The notes beneath the pieces are model-generated. The model was not told the DNA's origin. It saw only the letters and a list, made by a program, of their open reading frames with translations, and did not search any database. Positions 27,073 through 35,502 of a stretch of DNA of 64,000 nucleotides are shown piece by piece. This stretch comes from Amedibacterium intestinale (GTDB lineage: Bacteria; Bacillota_I; Bacilli_A; Erysipelotrichales; Erysipelotrichaceae): assembly GCF_010537335.1 (NCBI RefSeq), contig NZ_AP019711.1:1798001-1862000 (forward strand). The letters run 5' to 3'. Position numbers and translations under genes: made by a program. Within the stretch, counting starts at the first letter, position 1; each line of letters begins with the position of its first letter.

Positions 27073-28278
27073 TTATTTACTCTCAAATTTTGATAAAGTA
27101 TCTATATCCACATAATATTTATATGGTTTATGTGTATCATCAATTTTTATGATTTTATAATTCTTATTAACCATTTTTATCCTTTTTCTTATTGTCTGTT
27201 CTGTATTGTTAAACATCTTACACAGCTGCTGCATCGTTAATCCATCGATTGCAAACAAAGTTACTTCTAACAAGCTTTCTACCAGTGTTATGTTATCTTC
27301 ATTTACATACGTATTTATTTTCTTTTTCATGCTTTTATAACGATATAATGTGCTTTCTATATATTCCTGTAATTCTCTAAGCCCAGAAAGATATATTTCT
27401 AGGAAACTTAAAATAAACGGTGTAAGATCAGATTTGTTTCTAACATCATTTGCTAATTCAAATGCATCATAATATTCTTTCTGTTTGTGTTTACATGCAA
27501 TAGATAACTGTAAAGAACAATATATATTAAAGTATTTTGAAAGATATCCACTAGCTATAAATCTTCCCATTCTTCCATTTCCATTATAAAATGGATGAAT
27601 ATATTCAAAAAGGTAATGAAATACAGCAATCCTTATTAAAGGGTTGATTTTTTCATTATTTAGTATTCGTAAAGATTTATCCATCATCTCAATAATATTG
27701 CTTTCTCCCTGTATCCCTTTATGAATACATTTGGTACCAGATTCAATCGCAACACTCTCTTTTCTAAAATACACCCCGTCTAAAGAATCTTTTGGATTTT
27801 CCTTTACTACATCCTTTAATAAAATTTCATCATAAAGCTTTCGAACCTGGGCACATGTTTCGATATTTGCAAATTCTTCTTTTTGTAATTTCTCATATTT
27901 ATTAACCATCCCATAAAATCTTCTATATTTTTTTGGAGGTTCTGAAACAATCAATTCCTTTAATTCCTGTCTTGTACTCCTTAATCCTTCAATTTTATTA
28001 GAACTTTTAATTTCTTCGACTAATGTAGAAACTAAAATATAATCTTTGGCAGTGACAGGAAAATCCGTATGTGACATTGTTTTTTCTATCCAGATATTCA
28101 TATTATAAATTTCACTGATTAAATTCAACACTTCTTCATTTACAATATAAAAACACTCATAATCATTAATTTTTATATCTAGCTTATGAGCAGAATCACT
28201 TTCAAATCTTTTTTTATAAACTGCATTGCATTCATTTTCATTCATATGATAAAGTTTCTTTAAATTTGTGTATTCCAT
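27073..28278 (-). CDS. Fic/DOC-family protein (predicted AMPylator, class II)
   Basis: Predicted to transfer AMP, or another nucleotide moiety, from a nucleotide substrate to hydroxyl groups of target proteins. The 401-residue protein has the full Fic motif HPFYNGNGRMGR (about residues 232-243). Upstream is an inhibitory-helix motif SNKIEG (S-x3-E-G) near residue 94, placing it in the class with an N-terminal autoinhibitory helix. The C-terminal part is a winged helix (LTMQQLCKMFNNTEQTIRKRIKMV). All catalytic residues are present. No separate antitoxin is adjacent, as expected for self-inhibited Fic proteins. It lies between two direct copies of the type I toxin-antitoxin repeat. Confidence 0.9.
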   Translation of the reverse strand: MEYTNLKKLYHMNENECNAVYKKRFESDSAHKLDIKINDYECFYIVNEEVLNLISEIYNMNIWIEKTMSHTDFPVTAKDYILVSTLVEEIKSSNKIEGLRSTRQELKELIVSEPPKKYRRFYGMVNKYEKLQKEEFANIETCAQVRKLYDEILLKDVVKENPKDSLDGVYFRKESVAIESGTKCIHKGIQGESNIIEMMDKSLRILNNEKINPLIRIAVFHYLFEYIHPFYNGNGRMGRFIASGYLSKYFNIYCSLQLSIACKHKQKEYYDAFELANDVRNKSDLTPFILSFLEIYLSGLRELQEYIESTLYRYKSMKKKINTYVNEDNITLVESLLEVTLFAIDGLTMQQLCKMFNNTEQTIRKRIKMVNKNYKIIKIDDTHKPYKYYVDIDTLSKFESK

Positions 28279-28373
28279 ATCGTATCCCTTTCTTTTTCTT
28301 ATTATTTAACACAACATATGAAAATAAACAACAAAAATCATCGTATCTTTATAAAACTTCTTTTTCCCTACAG

Positions 28374-28402
28374 AAAAACACCACTTATACGGTGGTGCTC
28401 AT
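28374..28402 (-). terminator. Terminator of the XRE/DUF3990 operon
   Basis: The minus strand reads AGCACCACCG-TATAA-GTGGTGTTTTTC, about 40 bp after the XRE gene stop. Confidence 0.75.
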
Positions 28403-28445
28403 ATGTTAAAAAGATTCGTTTAATGTACCAGCATTGCAGTTTTCT

Positions 28446-29087
28446 TTATATTTCCAGTAAATCCTCACTGCGACACCCCAATACTCGCCCCAATTTAGCA
28501 ACACTCAGTGCCTGTGCTTTATTGATATCTCTTTGTCTTTGTTCAAACAATTGAATCTGGCGGATAGAAACTCCTGATAAATCTGCAAGCTCTTTTTGGG
28601 AGTATCCTGCATAACAACGTATACGTTTTAAATTTGTTTCCGGATAGAACTGTTTTATTTTTTCATTCATAGCATCTACAAACTTCATTATATCCATTTC
28701 ATGGAATACTGGATACATTCGTAGTATTTCTCGTATAGGAACTGCTCTAAAAATCCGAGAAAACGATTTTGTGGAATACCACTGATAAAAAGCAAGTGCC
28801 CATCCAGCCCAATATTCTGGTGATTTATCTACATACATCACATCTTCTATTTCTTCCACTTTCAATCCACTTTTCTGTATCACTTCTTTTACAATTTCAC
28901 AGCCGGTTTTACCTGCAACATAGGAAGGGTTTCCATTTTGAAACTGTCCTGCAACTCCTGAGACTATAAACATACCAAAAAAATCATCTGCATCAAACCC
29001 ATAAGAATTCACTGCAAAATCCAACATATCTCCTAATATTCTTTGTGCAGTTTCAAGATAATCTTCAAAATAAGCGTGCATCTCCAT
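28446..29087 (-). CDS. XRE-family protein with extra N-terminal domain, partner of DUF3990
   Basis: The C-terminal 70 residues form a Cro/CI-type helix-turn-helix (RIRCYAGYSQKELADLSGVSIRQIQLFEQRQRDINKAQALSVAKLGRVLG). The 140 residues before it (with FVNSGVAGQFQNG-like and PEYWAGWALAFYQWYS segments) form a domain found beside DUF3990 genes; I cannot assign its fold. It overlaps the upstream DUF3990 gene by 23 bases, so the two are translationally coupled. The likely role is antitoxin and operon repressor, by analogy with other XRE-coupled toxins; this is an inference. Confidence 0.7.
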   Translation of the reverse strand: MEMHAYFEDYLETAQRILGDMLDFAVNSYGFDADDFFGMFIVSGVAGQFQNGNPSYVAGKTGCEIVKEVIQKSGLKVEEIEDVMYVDKSPEYWAGWALAFYQWYSTKSFSRIFRAVPIREILRMYPVFHEMDIMKFVDAMNEKIKQFYPETNLKRIRCYAGYSQKELADLSGVSIRQIQLFEQRQRDINKAQALSVAKLGRVLGCRSEDLLEI

Positions 29088-29745
29088 TTTTAATACCTTC
29101 TCTCATAATATCCAGAATAAATAATTCATGAATAGATTCACTCTGTAGTTTTTTCTTTCTATATTCTTGTCGAGCAGCTTTTTCTCTATCCATTTTCTTT
29201 ACATAGTATTCTTCTGCCAAAACAGATTCATATCCTATATATTGTATCTTCTCAAATGCTTTTTTACTTTTTAATACTATCTGCTGTCCAAGTTTCCCAA
29301 GACGCATAGCTTCTGAAAGCTTTTGTAAAGATATGGCACCGGAAACAAAATCCTGAGCAAATGCAAAATAAGAATCATCTGCTCTGTATCCTATAATGAT
29401 ATCATAATCGGAAATATCCAAAAGAAAATTATCTTTAATATATTTTTTTGCTTCTCCTGCAATATTTCCATTTTGCCAATATGTTCTATTATCTGCAAGT
29501 AAAGCTAGCCAGTTAAGAATATTATAGTTAGAAGAATTAAGATTTAATACTTTTAATCCTGTCAAATCCAATTCATATTTGTTTACATATCCATCTATCC
29601 CTTTTGAACATGCCCATTCTTTTGCCAATTCTATTTCTTCTGTACAATAAAATCCTCTTCCATAATCTTTATTTCTAGCACATTTTATATATCCAGGTTT
29701 ATTTACAATAACTTCTGAACCATGATATAGTTTCACTTCTACCAA
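29065..29745 (-). CDS. DUF3990 protein, predicted ADP-ribosyltransferase-like toxin
   Basis: This 226-residue protein begins VEVKLYHGSEVIVNKPGY and continues NKDYGRGFYCTEEIELAKEWA. It is the DUF3990 pattern (YHGS ... GxGFYxT ... A..WA), which resembles the NAD-binding core of ADP-ribosyltransferases. Later FAQDFVSGAISLQKLSEAM and YEESVLAEEYY-like blocks follow. With an overlapping XRE gene downstream it fits a toxin-antitoxin pair. Enzymatic activity is an inference from motif resemblance, not established for this family member. Confidence 0.72.
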   Translation of the reverse strand: MVEVKLYHGSEVIVNKPGYIKCARNKDYGRGFYCTEEIELAKEWACSKGIDGYVNKYELDLTGLKVLNLNSSNYNILNWLALLADNRTYWQNGNIAGEAKKYIKDNFLLDISDYDIIIGYRADDSYFAFAQDFVSGAISLQKLSEAMRLGKLGQQIVLKSKKAFEKIQYIGYESVLAEEYYVKKMDREKAARQEYRKKKLQSESIHELFILDIMREGIKNGDARLF

Positions 29746-29804
29746 TCACTCTCCTTATTATATTATATCTCTAAAGCATAATTTTCCTTTTTATTAATTA
29801 GGTG

Positions 29805-30005
29805 AACTTGATGTTTACAATTACTTTTTTTCTTGTATAATAGAGGTGTCAATAATTGTAATAAGAGTTGACTGCTAGGCATAACAAGTGGTTACTCTGA
29901 ATATTGATTTTTATTTCTTATAAACAAGAACAGTAACCAATGTCCTTTGTCATGAGGTGGTTACTGTTTTTGTTTGTTTCTTTTATAACGATCATAAAGT
30001 TCCAA
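29805..30005 (+). repeat. Copy 2 of the 200-bp type I toxin-antitoxin repeat (intact)
   Basis: Near-identical, same orientation as 26798-26998. The two copies flank 2.8 kb holding the Fic and XRE/DUF3990 genes, so homologous recombination between them would delete that cassette. Confidence 0.88.
29848..29982 (+). ncRNA. Predicted antisense RNA of the type I toxin-antitoxin locus
   Basis: The promoter TTTACA-16 bp-TATAAT (29814-29841) drives a short RNA. It ends at a bidirectional hairpin (AACAGTAACCA...TGGTTACTGTT) that is also the terminator of the convergent toxin mRNA. The overlap at the 3' ends resembles the par/Fst and TxpA/RatA arrangements. It also contains a segment, CTGCTAGG...AGTGGTTACTC, that recurs in the 5' leader of the toxin mRNA. 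Confidence 0.65.
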
Positions 30006-30047
30006 TCCAAATCTTGCAATTTGAATTATCACTGTAATGATATCCAT
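29961..30047 (-). CDS. Predicted type I toxin, 28-residue membrane-active peptide
   Basis: ATG 30047 lies nine bases behind GGGAGG. The peptide starts MDIITVIIQIARFG and ends in a basic tail (YKRNKQKQ). This is a short amphipathic/hydrophobic segment with a charged C-terminus, as in Fst, TxpA and related toxins. It lacks the proline of the Fst consensus, so it is not a clear member. Its coding end overlaps the bidirectional terminator shared with the antisense RNA. In the mRNA, GTGGTTACT of the 5' leader is perfectly complementary to AGTAACCAC at the stop codon region. This suggests a closed 5'-3' structure that limits translation. Confidence 0.6.
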   Translation of the reverse strand: MDIITVIIQIARFGLELYDRYKRNKQKQ

Positions 30048-30470
30048 TACTATGTACCTCCCTGTTTATCATATATATAAACAAAGGCTTTAAACAAACT
30101 CTTCATAAGAGAACAATGATCTCCTTTGACTAAGAGTAACCACAACCACTTCCTAGCAGCCTTAACTATAATACATGAAAAAGAGATACATGTGTATATA
30201 AGTATGTATATATTAGAAATTACGAAATTCCAATAAAAACTACTCATGACGGTAAATACCCTCAATACGTTAATGAATCTTGATGCAAAAAGAAAACCAT
30301 AAAGCTACTTACAGAGATTCTCTAATTTTTAAACTATCTTTTTATAATACTCATTCTAAGCATAAACCTATTAATAAGTAAAAACGAAATTATTTTATCA
30401 AATATTGTTTATATGTAAAAATTAAAATATAATTTAATTAGAATAAATTATTTAATTAAGGAGAATTCTC
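30048..30470. other. Leader of the type I toxin and promoter region of the FRG operon
   Basis: 30056-30170 is the predicted toxin mRNA leader (minus strand; TATTAT-like -10 near 30170) and contains the inverted copy of the antisense RNA's CTGCTAGG...GGTTACTC segment. The rest is very AT-rich. I see no further gene; the FRG operon promoter should lie in 30360-30450. Confidence 0.45.
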
Positions 30471-31451
30471 ATGAGTGAAAAACTAACAGAATATTTATCT
30501 TCTATCCTGAAAGAAGTTGATTTCTTGCAAAAAAGGCATTCAATAAAATATGACTCTAAGCCTTTAATAGCGTTTCGTGGAGAATCAATGGATTATGGCA
30601 AGACAAGTTTAATGCCTTCGATTTTTCGTAACCCAGCTTATCTGCCAAAGGAAAAACATCTATTTGAACTCATTTGCGATTATGGTCTAATTGACTTTCA
30701 TAAAACAATGATTGAAAAAGCAATAGAAACACAACATTATGTTGAAATTAGCCGAATGCTCGATATAACTCTCAATGTGTCCGTTGCACTATATTTTGCT
30801 TGTGCATATAACCTTGAAAAAGATGGATTCATATATATTTTTTGCTTTCCTGAATACTATTCACCTCATTCTAATTATATAGAATCTTTTTATGAAAATA
30901 TTCTAAATTCTAAGAAAACTAAATCATATTTTAAAAATTTTAAAGTTTGTTCACACAGTTATTCTAATGATAGGATCAAAGCTCAAAGTGGAGGGTTTAT
31001 ATTTTTCCCAGGTGAAACCTTTAGCCCAATAAACAGTATCTATTATAAAAAAATAAAGATTAATGCTTTAGATAAAAAAGAAATATTAGATTATTTAAAT
31101 ATTGCTTTTCACATCAATGAAGCAAAAATATTCCCAGAAAAAGATAAAATAGCAAAACAAATCAAAGAAAAGTTTATGTCTGATCTTTTTTCAAGCGAAG
31201 AAGTTAATATAGATAGTGAAATAACATCTTGCTTCGAGAGAATTAGTTACGAGTTAAACATGTCATATAAAAAGGAAAAAATGGAATTATTAAGGTATTT
31301 ACGTAAAGAAAAAGAAGATTTACTGACATTTGTTTCTAATCAAATTCAAGAAACCAATGATTCTAGTAAAAAATCAGATAACTCTGATAACAAAAATAAA
31401 TTATTTTCTAAAATTAATAATACTTTTGATTTCTATTCCAAAATGATTTAA
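30471..31451 (+). CDS. FRG-domain protein, first gene of FRG-AIPR operon
   Basis: This 326-residue protein has the FRG signature. LIAFRGES lies near residues 32-39, SLMPSIFRNP near 46, and the HYVEISRMLDITLNVSVALYFACAY block (the family's H..PT.LLDwt.nplvALyFA equivalent) near 85-108. FRG domains occur widely in bacterial defence neighbourhoods, but their biochemical activity is not settled to my knowledge. The C-terminal third is helical and charged, ending in a Ser/Asp/Asn-rich linker. ATG 30471 follows AAGGAG. The AIPR gene starts 20 bp downstream with its own ribosome site, so the two probably act together. Confidence 0.78.
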   Translation: MSEKLTEYLSSILKEVDFLQKRHSIKYDSKPLIAFRGESMDYGKTSLMPSIFRNPAYLPKEKHLFELICDYGLIDFHKTMIEKAIETQHYVEISRMLDITLNVSVALYFACAYNLEKDGFIYIFCFPEYYSPHSNYIESFYENILNSKKTKSYFKNFKVCSHSYSNDRIKAQSGGFIFFPGETFSPINSIYYKKIKINALDKKEILDYLNIAFHINEAKIFPEKDKIAKQIKEKFMSDLFSSEEVNIDSEITSCFERISYELNMSYKKEKMELLRYLRKEKEDLLTFVSNQIQETNDSSKKSDNSDNKNKLFSKINNTFDFYSKMI

Positions 31452-31470
31452 ATACGCATAGGAGAAATTT

Positions 31471-33660
31471 ATGAAACAATTAAAACATATCTTTGAGAGA
31501 ATCATAACAGAAAGAAATTTAGACAATACTAGCGAGTCTCTGAATTATGAAAAATTAAGCGATACTGAAAATTTCTATACTCTGGAGGGTATCAACAAAG
31601 AAAACGGAGATGAAGAAAAATACTTAATTTATAATTGTAGCAATAATGACTTAAAATTTAATTTCAAGAATTATTCACAGAAAATATCCGATGATGTATC
31701 TTACATCCCCATTATGATTTTTAAAAACTGGGATGATGAAATTAATCAGTTTTTTGACTGTAGAGCCACTTTAAATGCAAAAAATAAAATGATGTTAAAT
31801 CATTATTTTAACAATAAACTATCTCTATATACAGAGATGTGTGACGAAATAATGTTAAATATTGATGATTCAGCAAACTTCAACGAATATATATTAAATG
31901 ATTATATAGACGAAACTCCAAAAGGATATATTTACAACTTATCTCTTTTGGAATTAAAGAAATTATATAATATAACAGGAACAGAACTATTTAAAAGCAA
32001 CATAAGAAAAGGACTAGAGCATGATAAAAATGTAAACGAAATCAAAAAGAGTTTCCGAAATTATCTCTTCACTTATATTTACAAAAAATTAGAAAATATA
32101 ATAGATTCAGAAAAATTAAAGTCAATAAAAGAAGAATTTAATCTTAATGAAGAAATTATACGCTTTTATTCTCCTAAATATTTTTGGTTTTGTCATAATG
32201 GAATAACTATTTTTTCATATGACAAAAAATCTATAGATAGAAGTGGAGAATTCATTAAGTTAAATCCAAAAAAAGTAAGTGTAATCAATGGTGCACAAAC
32301 TCTAACCAATTTTTACTTAGAACTAGAAAATGCAAAGAAGAGTATCCCGGAAATCTTCAAAGCTTTTGAAATTGATCTTAATAATTTTAGCGAAATCGAT
32401 TATCTTAATGAAGCATGTAACAAGACCATGGTAAAAACTATCTTTATACAAGGAGAAGAAGAATTCATTAAGCCTATTACCTGCGGTTTAAATACTCAAG
32501 TACCAATTTTAGAGGAACATATTCTCGCAGATTCAGAAATAGTTTATAAATTAAACTTATTGTTAAAGAAAATACGAATTGAAATCCTAAAAGAAGGTTC
32601 ACATCCTATTTATGGAGAAGGCCTAAATGTTCTTGAATTTACAAAAAAATACCTAATAATAAAACTTCAACCAGGGAAAAGTAAAAATCTCCGCAAAACA
32701 GAAATCAAGAACTTACTCGAAAGTGCTTATGATGATATTAGTAAAAATGAAAAGTTTTATTTAGATTCCTTTAATTTGTTGGTAGAATTAGACTTCTGGT
32801 GGAAAGATACAAAAAAAGAACGAGATACATTGTATAAAGAAGATAAGCAAATAGTGTTAAATAGCTATGGCAAAAATTATTTTGGTAGCTATATGATTTA
32901 TAAATCAGAATTCCAAAAAGACCTTTTCGAAAATATTGAAGAATGTTTCGATTTACAATATAGAGATTTTATAAATGAATTTTCAAATTCATCACAAAAT
33001 TTATCTTTATCTGATTTTAAAACAGATTCATTATTCAATAGATTCAAAGTAGAAAATGATATAAATCAAAAAAAGGCAAGCAACTGTACTATTAAACTTG
33101 ATGATTTAAAAGAATATTTAGAAAAAAATATAAAATCTCCATATTCAGTCAAAAATGTAATTTCTGATTACTTGGAAACAACGGGAGAAAACATTCCATA
33201 TTTTAGAGTAATCACAAGAACAAACGAAAAATGCAATGAAGCATTTCCATTTCCAAATAGTTGCTTTAATGAACTATTTGCAGATGATAAACCTATTGAG
33301 TTTGATAATTCTATGTTTAAAAAAGAGATTATTAAACAATTTCCAGTATTTATCATTGAGAAAGATTCAATGTCAGATAAAATTTATCAAGTAAAATTTA
33401 TAAAAAATTTCAGCTTTTCAAATTATTTATTCGATGCTAAAGAAGTATTCCAATTAACAACTCGAGCATTTGAAAAAGGAGATCCTCTTTTATTCCCTAA
33501 AGTCAGCTCCAAGAAATCTTTTCATGTTCGACCAAAAGCAGCTAATGCAGACGATACTTTTGAATTTACAAATGGAGAAAGAATAACCAAAAGAACTTTT
33601 TGGGCAAACAAAAATACTGTAGAAAAAATAATAAATCAAGAATATTATAAAAAGAAGTAA
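31471..33660 (+). CDS. AIPR-family phage-resistance protein with a Sau3AI-like C-terminal domain
   Basis: This 729-residue protein has the AIPR core at about residues 230-360: FWFCHNGITIFSYD, VSVINGAQTLTNFY, VKTIFIQGEEEF and GLNTQVPI. AIPR proteins are annotated as abortive-infection phage resistance proteins and often sit beside restriction-modification genes. From about residue 565 to the end the protein departs from plain AIPR and aligns by eye with the C-terminal domain of the Sau3AI-like enzyme at 35503. Shared blocks are FPFPNSCFNEL (FPPFLFKDL in the enzyme), QFPVFIIEKD (KFLFVIFKN), HVRPKA (HIRPHA) and NGERITKRTFWANK (NGEYMTTQSFWINN). I infer a DNA-sensing module grafted onto AIPR. Confidence 0.8.
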   Translation: MKQLKHIFERIITERNLDNTSESLNYEKLSDTENFYTLEGINKENGDEEKYLIYNCSNNDLKFNFKNYSQKISDDVSYIPIMIFKNWDDEINQFFDCRATLNAKNKMMLNHYFNNKLSLYTEMCDEIMLNIDDSANFNEYILNDYIDETPKGYIYNLSLLELKKLYNITGTELFKSNIRKGLEHDKNVNEIKKSFRNYLFTYIYKKLENIIDSEKLKSIKEEFNLNEEIIRFYSPKYFWFCHNGITIFSYDKKSIDRSGEFIKLNPKKVSVINGAQTLTNFYLELENAKKSIPEIFKAFEIDLNNFSEIDYLNEACNKTMVKTIFIQGEEEFIKPITCGLNTQVPILEEHILADSEIVYKLNLLLKKIRIEILKEGSHPIYGEGLNVLEFTKKYLIIKLQPGKSKNLRKTEIKNLLESAYDDISKNEKFYLDSFNLLVELDFWWKDTKKERDTLYKEDKQIVLNSYGKNYFGSYMIYKSEFQKDLFENIEECFDLQYRDFINEFSNSSQNLSLSDFKTDSLFNRFKVENDINQKKASNCTIKLDDLKEYLEKNIKSPYSVKNVISDYLETTGENIPYFRVITRTNEKCNEAFPFPNSCFNELFADDKPIEFDNSMFKKEIIKQFPVFIIEKDSMSDKIYQVKFIKNFSFSNYLFDAKEVFQLTTRAFEKGDPLLFPKVSSKKSFHVRPKAANADDTFEFTNGERITKRTFWANKNTVEKIINQEYYKKK

Positions 33661-33822
33661 TTCACACGAATTACATTTCATAAAAATTATATTCGTTCTA
33701 TATAGAACCCTTTATATTGTATAAAAAATCATTTAATAAATTACCCTGTGGCAGAAATCCGCAAATGTTGCCCATTACATTTGAAATCAATAAGGATATC
33801 AGAAGTGTTCACACGACAAAAA

Positions 33823-34027
33823 GGAGCTAGTCAGTTAACTAAATTACCAGCTCCAAACAATGTTTCAAAGCGTTTTGGAGTATATGCTCCCCCCTTGAAT
33901 TCTTAAAGTTTAAATTCTGCAACCCCCAACTATTCTTGGAGCACCGATTTAATAAACTACTGTTGTTATTCCTCCTATGTTATTGTGTATTGGCTGGTTA
34001 ATCACAATAACATAGGAGCTTTTTTAA
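33823..34027 (+). ncRNA. Candidate structured RNA ending in a strong terminator, function unknown
   Basis: Between AIPR (stop 33660) and the methyltransferase (stop 34118) there is no gene. A hairpin GGAGCT...AGCTCC lies at 33823-33854. A perfect 16-bp stem, CTCCTATGTTATTGTG with its complement, lies at 33972-34018 and is followed by CTTTTTT, a strong plus-strand terminator. It is more than 300 bp after the AIPR stop, far for a simple operon terminator. The segment may be a long 3' UTR or a separate small RNA. No promoter is obvious. Confidence 0.4.
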
Positions 34028-34117
34028 CATAAAAAATCCATTGCCATGCACATAAGACTCTATTCGCTTTTTAATTAAAGTCAATGATATACATACCAAA
34101 TATACAATTAGCTATTT

Positions 34118-35359
34118 TCATTCTTCTTCAATTATCATTGACAAATTTCTTTCTAATTTATTAATAATTCTCGTTACCAATGCATTGCCCATCATAAAAT
34201 ACCTTCTTCTTTCCGGCATACCTGTATCTGTCCAATTAGCAGGAAATGATTGTAGTTTTTCAGCTTCAATAGGTGTAAGAAAGCGTTTCTTTCCTGTTTC
34301 AAGATCCTCAATTACATGTGTACTTCTATTACTGGTCCCTTCGCTAGTTAACATGGTTCTTCCTGGACTATTCAAATCATCAGGATAAGCCATATTTCCC
34401 TCAGAATAACAATACTCCTCACCATTTGGTTTTTTTCTAGGAACCTTTTTAGCTCCCTTTAAAACAGTAAACTTTTCATCTTGTTTGTCAGTAAGGAAAT
34501 ATTTCTCTAAACCAGCTCTTTTTTCCCTAATTTCCTCCAACTTGATTGCTTTTTCATATACAGGTATTGTTCTTCCTGTATACACTCTACCCTCTATCAT
34601 TATCCCTGTATTTTCAAAATTACCTTTAAAATTTAAAGTCATTTCAACAGTATCTTTATAGTCTTTCAAGTCAAGCAACCTATTATTTTTCATTTCTTCC
34701 TCTACTGGAAATGATGTAGCAAAAAAACCATTTCTTGTTAATAAAACATCATATTCATTTCCTAAAGTTTCGTTATAACGTAGCTCCTTTCTCCACGCAA
34801 AAATAAATACCCTTCTTCTTTTTTGAGCACAACCATAATCAGCTGCATTAATAACTCTCCATTCCACATTGTAGCCTAAATCATAGAAAGTTCTAAGCAT
34901 AATCCCAAAATCTCGACCCCTTTGTTTTGCTGGTGATTTCAAAAGTCTATCCACATTTTCCAACAATACAAAAGGAGTTTGTTTTTCTTGTAATATTTCA
35001 GCTATTTGCCAAAATAAAACACCTTTTTTACCTTCAATTCCTTTCTCTCCGGATAAGCTTCTTGCTACAGAATAATCTTGACAAGGAAACCCACCAACAA
35101 GCAAAGAATGATTAGGTATTTCCGATTTATTTACCAAGCTAATATCTACATTAGAATGATTTTTACTTTTTCCAAATCTAGTACAGTAGCAATCATAAGC
35201 ATGTTGTGCTTTTGTAGAAGGCTCCCACTGATTTGCCCATACAAAATTCCAATCTCTATTTTCAATTGCTCTTCCATTTTCATCAAATTTATGAACGTCA
35301 TTTAAACCAACTCTGAATCCGCCTACCCCAGCAAATAATTCAACTACCGTTTTCTCCAT
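34118..35359 (-). CDS. DNA (cytosine-5) methyltransferase of the Sau3AI-like system
   Basis: Methylates cytosine to protect host sites from the divergent endonuclease, predicted GATC. The 413 residues carry the m5C motifs in order: I (VELFAGVGGFRVGL), IV (VGGFPCQDYSVA with catalytic Cys), VI (FVLLENVDRLL), VIII (NAADYGCAQKRRRVFIFA), and IX/X (RFLTPIEAEKLQSFP, YFMMGNALV). The target recognition region (about 215-330) is not readable by eye. ATG 35359 follows GGAGG. It is transcribed divergently from the endonuclease; GATC specificity is inferred from its partner. Confidence 0.93.
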   Translation of the reverse strand: MEKTVVELFAGVGGFRVGLNDVHKFDENGRAIENRDWNFVWANQWEPSTKAQHAYDCYCTRFGKSKNHSNVDISLVNKSEIPNHSLLVGGFPCQDYSVARSLSGEKGIEGKKGVLFWQIAEILQEKQTPFVLLENVDRLLKSPAKQRGRDFGIMLRTFYDLGYNVEWRVINAADYGCAQKRRRVFIFAWRKELRYNETLGNEYDVLLTRNGFFATSFPVEEEMKNNRLLDLKDYKDTVEMTLNFKGNFENTGIMIEGRVYTGRTIPVYEKAIKLEEIREKRAGLEKYFLTDKQDEKFTVLKGAKKVPRKKPNGEEYCYSEGNMAYPDDLNSPGRTMLTSEGTSNRSTHVIEDLETGKKRFLTPIEAEKLQSFPANWTDTGMPERRRYFMMGNALVTRIINKLERNLSMIIEEE

Positions 35360-35403
35360 AAATGGCCTCCATTTCTTCTAAATAATTATACATCATCTAG
35401 CAG

Positions 35404-35502
35404 GATTGATCAAGCATTGATATAATGTATTTAGATTTTATTATTATACAAAATTACACTGTGAAATACAAGATCGATGGGAAAATTTAAGGAGGTTTTT
35501 AT
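35404..35502. promoter_or_regulatory. Divergent restriction-modification promoter region with two GATC sites
   Basis: GATC occurs at 35408-35411 and 35472-35475, on either side of an AT-rich core between the methyltransferase and endonuclease starts. If the system recognises GATC, as its Sau3AI homology suggests, methylation of these sites could feed back on expression. No C-protein gene is present. Confidence 0.45.

Noticed and set aside
30471-33660. Retron or CBASS interpretation of the FRG-AIPR operon
   Set aside because: No reverse transcriptase, cyclase or effector motifs are present; the AIPR and FRG blocks are clear.
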